A stretch of 10,261 nt of DNA from Phycisphaerales bacterium UBA2218 (GTDB lineage Bacteria > Planctomycetota > Phycisphaerae > Sedimentisphaerales > Anaerobacaceae), in the NCBI GenBank assembly GCA_002327785.1, contig DCUI01000206.1, forward strand, positions 1-10,261, written 5' to 3'. This document shows, in pieces, positions 4,893-10,261 of the stretch (its first letter is position 1; every line of letters starts with the position of its first letter). The notes under the pieces are model-generated. The model searched no databases, was not told the origin of the DNA, and saw only the letters and a list, made by a program, of their open reading frames with translations. Position numbers and translations under genes: made by a program.

Positions 4893-7800
4893 AGACCATG
4901 GGTTGTGATCGTCGTCTCGTCCATGCCGCCGAGCACGTGGATCCATCGGATGTTCTTCTCGCGAAGTTCCGCGAGGATCTCGGGCGACAGGCCGGACTCA
5001 AGTTGCGGCTCGAACAGGAAGTGCTCCGAGAAGTTGTGATGCTCCGGCTTGTAGGTCTGCGAGTAATCGCCGTGGAGCACGATGGGCTCCGTCGTGTAGC
5101 CGGTGATCCGCGTTTCGACCCAGCGGGCCAGCGGCGCGGTGTAGCCGGCTGTCGGACCGGTCGGCGGGGGCGGCCAGAAGAACGTGGTCTCGATGACCAC
5201 GCCGTTGGAGTCCTCGAAGTAACGTGTCTGCAACAGATCCTCGGACGAGGGCTCGAATGCCGGGGTCAGCCGGACCTGATCCTGCGTGGTTTCGGTGATG
5301 CCGGTCCAGTCCCACTGCATGACGGGTTGCTCGTACTCGACCTCCAGCATCAGATACCTGAAATCCCGCAGGGTCAAGACGGCGCTCTCGGCGGGCGAGA
5401 CAAGTGTTGGGATGTTGCCTGTTTGCAGACGGTAGATGCGCGGGTTTTGCAGGTCGGCGATCCGCCACTCATCGAGTGTAGTCCCGGTGCTCTGGACCGG
5501 GTCCGTATCGACAATCGGCGTACCCGGCGATGGAGGGACTTCCGAACCGGGACCTGTGTAGCTATAGGAGGCCTCCGGCCACTGCGAGATCGGGCCTTCC
5601 AGCGTGCCAAGGACGCCATCGGCCACGTATTCGAGCGACGCAGGGCCATAGAGGCTATCGCTGAAGCTCGACGCAGTGAGCCAGAGGTTGCGCGTCTCGA
5701 AGCGCCATCGTGATTTGAGGCGATGGTTGGCGAAGACGTCGCCGAACTCGCCCTGCAGGACACAGTAGTGCACGGGTTCGTTGACGAGGAACGGCGTGAT
5801 CGAAGGCGTCTCGTCGGTCTGCGGGACCTCGCGGACCTGCTTGACGATCAGCTCGCCATTTGGGGCCATCTTCTTGTACTCCATCTCCACGACGAACTGC
5901 TCCCTGCCCGTGGTGCGGCCGAATTCCTCGGCGACCCTGATGAGCAGCTCCGCCAGCGCGTAGTAATCATCGTCCCAGGTCATCACGGCGGCCCCGAGCT
6001 GAACCAGGTTCGATTGGCGGACTCGATAAGCGTACTTGCCGAATGAGTACACCGTCACGCTGACCTCCTCCGGGATGCTGCCGTCCTCGGGATTGGTCAC
6101 CGAGACCGCCCCGGCCTGCGTGACCAGCGAGAGGTCCCAGCTCCATTCGGAGTTCCTCGTCACCACGGCCACGCCGTTAGCCAGCTCGAAGTCATCCGGG
6201 AACGAGTGGTGGACGAGCATCGCCATGCCGACCTGGGCCTCGTCGATCCCGTGCCGGAGCCGTTCGAGGTAGGCGTTCTCATTGTAGAAGCTGGCGAAGA
6301 CCTTGCGAATCACGGTGAATACGCCCCGTTCCTTCGCGCGGCGCGGGTCGCAGAGGCACGGGCCGCTTGTGTCGCCGTCGAGATCGTCGGCCAAGCAACC
6401 GCTGAAACTTTCGTACAGGCCGGCCCCGGTGAACTCGCGGCCGTCTTCGACGTTCGTCGAGCTGCGGAACCGCAGGTTCCTGAATGGGTCGAAGCCGTAC
6501 TGTGGGTCCTGGAGGATGGCGAGGACCGCCTGCCTCTGAGCGTCTGTAAAGCCGATCTCCTTGCCATCCTCGACCAGGTCGCGGATCTCCGCCAGTGCGG
6601 CGGACAGGGCCGCCACGTCTGTAGGCGGATAGGAGAAAGGCAACAGACGAGACGCGATGCTCTCGCGGAGCGTACGCCCGTCCGGCAGGGTTTGAGAGAG
6701 AAACTCGGTCCAAAGGTCAAACGAAAGGGCTGCCGCGACCGGGGAATTCTCGGGGATCGCCCTTCGGACCATGCCGAAGTTGGCGGCCTTGCCCCCGAAA
6801 TAGCGGATGTCGACCGGCACGAGGGCATCGGCGCCGGCGCCGTAAGAGCCGAAGGGCGTCACGGTCGATATGTCCAGGGTCGGCGGCGCCTTGAGCGCGA
6901 GAATCTCCTGCACCGTGGAATCGTCGAGGACGCCCTCCGTGTCGATGAGCCGCACAGTGGTCCAGCCGTAGGCGTCATAGGCCCGCAGGCAGATCCGATG
7001 TCCGATCAATTCCCGGGCTCGGCTCACGTCGCCGGTCACGATCAGGTGGACGAAGGGAACGCCGGTGGTCTTGGCGAGAATCGCCACGTGCGAGTTCGGC
7101 GTCGATGCCGACAGCGTCACGATGCCTGCCAGGTATGGGGTCTCCGCCGGGACGCCGTCGGTAAGCAGGATATCACCTGGACCCAGAGCGCCGCTCAAGT
7201 ATGCCTCGCGGATCGCCCCGCCCTCGACGTATTTCAGCGTGCCAAGCGCCCAGCCGGAAGAGTAGACCGTATTGCCGTCCGCCCAGCGGTCCGCCGAGCC
7301 GATGAGGATGCCCTCTGCCTCGAACCATGCACGGTCCGCTTCTGCTGCGGCTCGTTGCTCGTAGGCGGGGAAGTAGAAAGCCCGATATGGCTGCTGCGTC
7401 TCGATGGCCCGCCCGATCAGATCGAAGATCTCGGCGACCTCTTCCCGCGTGAACGGGTCGCGCCCGACGAGCTGGACCCCATACTCGGCCGGCTGAGTCA
7501 CCACGGTCCAGATCGCCGGGGCAATCACCGCGCCGAGGACGGCCTTTCGCCCCTCGCGATAGAGAGTCGCGAGGTCGAACTGATCCGTCGTCATTCCCGC
7601 GAACGGCTCCAGGTGGGCGACCGCAAACTGATAGTGGAATGGGTATTGGTTCCCGTCCTGGAAGTACACCTTCTGCGAGCCGTCAGGCTGCGGCGCGATC
7701 GCGAACTTCACCCAGGCCGGCTCGTTTCGCCCGGTGCCGCGCACGAGGAATGGATCGTCCGGCAAGCGGAGATACTCTCGCCATGGCGTATTCGGCTCCC

Positions 7801-7909
7801 CGGCCGGCGGCCAGGGCGGATCATCCTTGCCCTGTGCCCCGCAAATCGACCCGGTTCCCACGGCCGCCGCCGCCACAATCGCCACAATCACTACTCTCAA
7901 CAGACTCAT
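4877..7909 (-). CDS. Exported phosphohistidine-swivel plus PPDK-type ATP-grasp protein
   Basis: I chose ATG 7909-7907 (1010 aa), with GAGG 12 nt upstream. ATG 7927 (MRRLGDMSLLR, a better basic n-region but no SD) is nearly as plausible, and a GTG at 7960 is less so. A hydrophobic stretch (LLRVVIVAIVAAAAVGTG) and CGAQ cleavage site indicate Sec export. In 1010-aa numbering, residues about 245-330 resemble a PEP-utiliser swivel domain, with STPNSHVAILAKTTGVPFV carrying the likely phosphorylated His274. Residues about 365-695 carry PPDK_N ATP-grasp hallmarks: FGGKAANFG (Lys374), LRFRSSTNVEDGREFTGAGLYESF (Arg482 to Glu488) and ELIVKQVREV near Gln691. No PEP-binding TIM barrel follows; residues about 720-1010 are an unrecognised, probably beta-rich domain. 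Swivel-before-ATP-grasp is the order of plant glucan water dikinases. A substrate cannot be inferred, and exported ATP use is unexpected. Confidence 0.85.
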   Translation of the reverse strand: MSLLRVVIVAIVAAAAVGTGSICGAQGKDDPPWPPAGEPNTPWREYLRLPDDPFLVRGTGRNEPAWVKFAIAPQPDGSQKVYFQDGNQYPFHYQFAVAHLEPFAGMTTDQFDLATLYREGRKAVLGAVIAPAIWTVVTQPAEYGVQLVGRDPFTREEVAEIFDLIGRAIETQQPYRAFYFPAYEQRAAAEADRAWFEAEGILIGSADRWADGNTVYSSGWALGTLKYVEGGAIREAYLSGALGPGDILLTDGVPAETPYLAGIVTLSASTPNSHVAILAKTTGVPFVHLIVTGDVSRARELIGHRICLRAYDAYGWTTVRLIDTEGVLDDSTVQEILALKAPPTLDISTVTPFGSYGAGADALVPVDIRYFGGKAANFGMVRRAIPENSPVAAALSFDLWTEFLSQTLPDGRTLRESIASRLLPFSYPPTDVAALSAALAEIRDLVEDGKEIGFTDAQRQAVLAILQDPQYGFDPFRNLRFRSSTNVEDGREFTGAGLYESFSGCLADDLDGDTSGPCLCDPRRAKERGVFTVIRKVFASFYNENAYLERLRHGIDEAQVGMAMLVHHSFPDDFELANGVAVVTRNSEWSWDLSLVTQAGAVSVTNPEDGSIPEEVSVTVYSFGKYAYRVRQSNLVQLGAAVMTWDDDYYALAELLIRVAEEFGRTTGREQFVVEMEYKKMAPNGELIVKQVREVPQTDETPSITPFLVNEPVHYCVLQGEFGDVFANHRLKSRWRFETRNLWLTASSFSDSLYGPASLEYVADGVLGTLEGPISQWPEASYSYTGPGSEVPPSPGTPIVDTDPVQSTGTTLDEWRIADLQNPRIYRLQTGNIPTLVSPAESAVLTLRDFRYLMLEVEYEQPVMQWDWTGITETTQDQVRLTPAFEPSSEDLLQTRYFEDSNGVVIETTFFWPPPPTGPTAGYTAPLARWVETRITGYTTEPIVLHGDYSQTYKPEHHNFSEHFLFEPQLESGLSPEILAELREKNIRWIHVLGGMDETTITTHGLYNRN

Positions 7910-7977
7910 ATCGCCCAAACGCCTCATCCACCGAGTGTTCTTGTCACGTCGCTGCCACACGCCAATTCACCGTCACA

Positions 7978-8030
7978 AGGCGGGAAGACTCCGCCTCGTC
8001 TATATACGTGCCGCACCCCACCCAGGGTGC
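7978..8030. repeat. Pair of short GC hairpins in the divergent gap
   Basis: AGGCGG (7978-7983) pairs with CCGCCT (7991-7996) around GAAGACT. GCACCC (8013-8018) pairs with GGGTGC (8025-8030) around CACCCA. Neither is followed by a run of T, so they are not obvious terminators. They lie in the 211-bp gap between two divergent genes and are probably dispersed short repeats. The rest of the gap shows only the promoter candidate listed next. Confidence 0.45.
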
Positions 8031-8086
8031 AACAGCTTTGCCGTCTTTTCGGCATGTGGGCCGTTCCGCTGAACCACGGATTGGCG

Positions 8087-8114
8087 TTGACGGCCCCGGT
8101 TCGGCCGCTACCAT
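8087..8114 (+). promoter_or_regulatory. Candidate promoter for a leaderless P-type ATPase transcript
   Basis: TTGACG (8087-8092), a 16-bp spacer and TACCAT (8109-8114) are followed by 6 nt and the ATG at 8121, so the predicted transcript would start at or beside the start codon. No usable Shine-Dalgarno exists: GGGG at 8115-8118 is only 2 nt from the ATG. The -10 box matches TATAAT at only four of six positions, so support is moderate. Confidence 0.4.
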
Positions 8115-8120
8115 GGGGAT

Positions 8121-10261
8121 ATGAGTCACCTTGCATCGACGGCCGACATCTACACGACCCTGAATATCTCTCCTGGAGGCATCTCGGAATCGCAGGCCCA
8201 GGAGCGACTGCAACAGCACGGCCCAAACGAGCTGCAGAGCGTCGCACGATTCAAGCTGCTGACGATGGTCCTCTCGCAGTTCTCGAACATGTTCCTGATC
8301 CTGCTGCTGTTCGCGAGTCTCGTATCCTGGCTGACCGGGGCCGGCTCCGACGCGTTGATCATCGCCGGCATCGTCCTGGCCAACGCGACGATCAGCTTTA
8401 TCCAGGAGTACAAGGCCGAGCAGTCGCTCAAATCGCTCCAGAGCATGATGGCGGACCTCACGCACGTCGTTCGAGACGGAACCATCAAGCGAATCCCCGC
8501 AAGGCTCATCGTGCCGGGCGACATCGTCCAGGTGGAGGCCGGCGACCGCATCCCCGCGGACGGCGTCGTCATCGAGTGCATCAACGGCATGGTCAACGAG
8601 TCGTCGCTCACCGGCGAATCGGTCCCGGTGTCCAAGCGGGCCGTCCGGTCGGTCGCCGAAACCATCGACGACGAGAAGGTGTTCGCCGGGACGACCCTGA
8701 GCTATGGCCGGCTGACCTTCCTTGCTCGTCATACGGGAATGAATACGCGGATCGGCAGCATCGCCCGCGTGACCACCGACATCGGGATGGAAAAGAGCCC
8801 GTTGCAGGTTGAGCTCGACGCCATCGGCCGACGGATCGCACGAATCGCGGCGGGAATCTGCCTGGTCGTGTTCCTCATCATGGCCGTCCGCCACGATCTG
8901 ACCCTCACATCGCTCAAGGATGCGTTCCTCTTCGCCATCGCGCTGGCGGTGGCCATCGTGCCGGAAGGTCTGCCGGCGACGGTGACTATCGGCTTGGCCT
9001 TCGGCATGAGAAAGATGGCCCGCGAGAACGCGATCATCCGCAAGCTCTCCGCCGTCGAGACGCTCGGTTGCACGACCGTCATCTGCACCGACAAGACGGG
9101 CACCCTGACCAAGAACGAAATGACGGTGGTAACCCTGTTCACTGCCCGGGAAAAGTACGAGGTGGAAGGGACCGGCTATCAGCCGGAAGGCCGGATCCTC
9201 CGGGATGGTGAAGAGATGAACCCAATGGAGGAGGAAGACCTTCTTCCCATGATCTGGTCCGCCGGATTCTGCAACGATTCAGAAATCACCGAAGAGAACG
9301 GCACCTGGCATTTGGTAGGAGCCCCTACAGAAGGAGCTCTGAAGGTCCTTCAGATGAAGGCGGCCGGCGAAAAGGGAATCCCAGAAGCCCGGCGGATAGA
9401 AGCCATTCCCTTCGATTCCAACTATAAATATATGTCGACCCTCTATGAAATCGATGGAAGGGGATACATCTTTGTCAACGGTGCTCCGGAAAAAGTTTTG
9501 GCCCTCTGTGAGACCCAGTGGGAAGGGGGACAGCCCCTGGAAGCGAAGCCGGAATACTGGTATCAGAGGATTGAAGACGGGGCCTCCCTGGGTCAGCGGA
9601 TGCTGGGATCGGCCTTTAAGGAAGTGGACCGGGACAAGAAAACCCTCCCCCACGATGACCTGCTGGACTGCATGATCTTTGCCGGAATCTTTGGTCTCAT
9701 CGACCCGCCCCGGGAAGAAGCCATCCAGGCAGTAGAAAAGTGTAAAAAGGCCGGTATCGGGGTGAAAATGATCACCGGGGACCATCATCTGACGGCCATG
9801 AGCATAGGCAAAGAGATCGGGATCGGAGACGGGACCCTGTCCATGACCGGTTCGGAAATCGAACAGCTGACGGATGAGGAACTGAAGGAAAAGGTAATCG
9901 ACTGCCACATCTTTGCCAGAACCACGCCGGAGCACAAGCTGCGGATCGTCCGGGCCCTGCAGGAAAAGGGAATGGTCAGCGCCATGACTGGAGACGGAGT
10001 CAACGATGCCCCGGCCCTTAAGCGGGCAGACATGGGGATTGCCATGGGAATCAAGGGCACCCAGGTTTCCAAGGATGCCTCTGATATGATTCTGGTCGAC
10101 GATAATTTTGCCTCCATCATCCATGCGGTGGAAGAAGGCAGGACCATCTACGACAACCTGGTCAAGACAATATTGTTCATCCTGCCGACCAACGGCGCGG
10201 AATCGCTCGTCATCATCTTCGGCGTGCTCGTCCTCTTCGAGGTCCTGCCGATCACGCCCAT
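8121..10261 (+). CDS. Type II P-type cation-transporting ATPase (3' end beyond window)
   Basis: This membrane pump couples ATP hydrolysis to cation export; 713 residues of an expected ~880-900 are visible. In order: a cation-ATPase N-terminal domain (YTTLNISPGGISESQAQERLQ and HGPNEL); TM1-2 at about 56-95; an actuator domain with TGES (164-167); TM3-4 at about 240-292 with PEGLP (281-285); the phosphorylation motif DKTGTLT (Asp324); a nucleotide-binding domain with FVNGAPE (451-457); ITGDH (551-555); TGDGVNDAP (623-631); and the start of TM5 with N691-x2-E694, as in Ca2+-type pumps. PEGLP plus N-x2-E suggests Ca2+ or a similar cation, but the ion is not certain without TM6. The usual Lys of KGAPE is Asn453. 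Codons within about 9120-10170 differ sharply from both ends. ATG 8121 is the only sensible start; the ATG at 8113 stops after three codons. Confidence 0.93.
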   Translation, partial: MSHLASTADIYTTLNISPGGISESQAQERLQQHGPNELQSVARFKLLTMVLSQFSNMFLILLLFASLVSWLTGAGSDALIIAGIVLANATISFIQEYKAEQSLKSLQSMMADLTHVVRDGTIKRIPARLIVPGDIVQVEAGDRIPADGVVIECINGMVNESSLTGESVPVSKRAVRSVAETIDDEKVFAGTTLSYGRLTFLARHTGMNTRIGSIARVTTDIGMEKSPLQVELDAIGRRIARIAAGICLVVFLIMAVRHDLTLTSLKDAFLFAIALAVAIVPEGLPATVTIGLAFGMRKMARENAIIRKLSAVETLGCTTVICTDKTGTLTKNEMTVVTLFTAREKYEVEGTGYQPEGRILRDGEEMNPMEEEDLLPMIWSAGFCNDSEITEENGTWHLVGAPTEGALKVLQMKAAGEKGIPEARRIEAIPFDSNYKYMSTLYEIDGRGYIFVNGAPEKVLALCETQWEGGQPLEAKPEYWYQRIEDGASLGQRMLGSAFKEVDRDKKTLPHDDLLDCMIFAGIFGLIDPPREEAIQAVEKCKKAGIGVKMITGDHHLTAMSIGKEIGIGDGTLSMTGSEIEQLTDEELKEKVIDCHIFARTTPEHKLRIVRALQEKGMVSAMTGDGVNDAPALKRADMGIAMGIKGTQVSKDASDMILVDDNFASIIHAVEEGRTIYDNLVKTILFILPTNGAESLVIIFGVLVLFEVLPITP
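9120..10170 (+). other. Compositionally distinct block inside the P-type ATPase gene
   Basis: Left of about 9120 the gene uses GAG over GAA (about 11:6) and TTC almost exclusively over TTT. Inside the block GAA dominates (about 28:9), TTT is common, GGA, AGA/AGG and AAA codons appear, and CpG is scarcer. Hand-counted lines give roughly 38-58% GC inside against roughly 58-65% before it. After about 10170 the GC-rich style returns (CTCGTCATCATCTTCGGCG). The block starts just after DKTGTLTKNEMTV and ends near EEGRTIYDNLVKT, so it coincides with the cytoplasmic P and N domains. The frame stays open across both edges. Confidence 0.65.

Noticed and set aside
4589..5713. 374-codon plus-strand frame spanning the convergent junction
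   Set aside because: Covers the out-of-frame tail of one gene and the antisense of the other; it starts in the palindromic insertion and no homology is recognisable.
4877..7909. Annotation as pyruvate phosphate dikinase or PEP synthase
   Set aside because: Domain order is reversed, no PEP-binding barrel is present, and the protein has an export signal.
7907..7960. Lipoprotein signal for the exported swivel/ATP-grasp protein
   Set aside because: The only nearby Cys is in GSIC, which does not fit a lipobox (Ile at -1); an ordinary Sec cleavage near CGAQ fits better.
6206..8812. 868-codon plus-strand frame running from the swivel/ATP-grasp gene into the ATPase gene
   Set aside because: Antisense to one recognised gene and out of frame with another; long only because of GC-rich codon bias.
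9279..10124. 281-codon minus-strand frame inside the ATPase gene
   Set aside because: Antisense of the P/N domains with all catalytic motifs on the other strand.

Overview
The window reads as part of a chromosome from a Planctomycetota bacterium, most likely a Phycisphaerae/Sedimentisphaerales-type lineage. This is an inference from protein style, with no database check. The reasons are a secreted GLUG-motif protein whose mature N-terminus (KYSGGTGEPNDPYQIATAADL) is typical of that group, very large exported proteins of unusual architecture, GC-rich coding DNA, and gaps crowded with short palindromic or periodic repeats.

Layout. 1-523 (minus): 5' part of a secreted GLUG protein. 524-1043: a repeat-rich gap holding a 9-bp-period hairpin, a second hairpin, a 10-bp-period triplet, a 14-mer that recurs inside queG, and a doubtful 52-codon frame with a good SD and an upstream TATAAT box. 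1044-2012 (minus): queG, epoxyqueuosine reductase. 2013-2150: divergent gap with a long hairpin. 2151-4892 (plus): a 913-aa exported protein with an N-terminal carbohydrate-binding-like beta-sandwich and probable polysaccharide-enzyme-like domains. 4877-7909 (minus): a ~1010-aa exported protein with a phosphohistidine swivel domain followed by a PPDK-type ATP-grasp domain; its 3' end overlaps that of the previous gene by 16 bp. 7910-8120: divergent gap with two small hairpins. 8121-10261 (plus, runs off the window): a type II P-type cation ATPase.

The genes do not form one pathway or operon; every neighbouring pair except GLUG/queG is divergent or convergent. Three proteins are exported (GLUG, the 913-aa and the ~1010-aa proteins), one is a tRNA-modification enzyme and one is an inner-membrane pump.

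The most interesting signals lie within genes. (1) A related ~45-bp palindromic sequence sits in the same frame and orientation inside two unrelated proteins, queG and the 913-aa protein, adding GW-G-S-T-N-A-G-P peptides. It resembles in principle the palindromic elements inserted in Rickettsia genes. (2) The P-type ATPase gene looks mosaic: its phosphorylation/nucleotide-binding section (about 9.12-10.17 kb) has clearly different codon use and base composition from both flanks. (3) The exported swivel/ATP-grasp protein has the domain order of glucan water dikinases rather than of PEP synthase, yet carries a signal peptide. (4) queG and the ATPase both have promoter-like -10 boxes placed for leaderless transcripts, whereas the GLUG and 913-aa genes have strong GGAGG sites.
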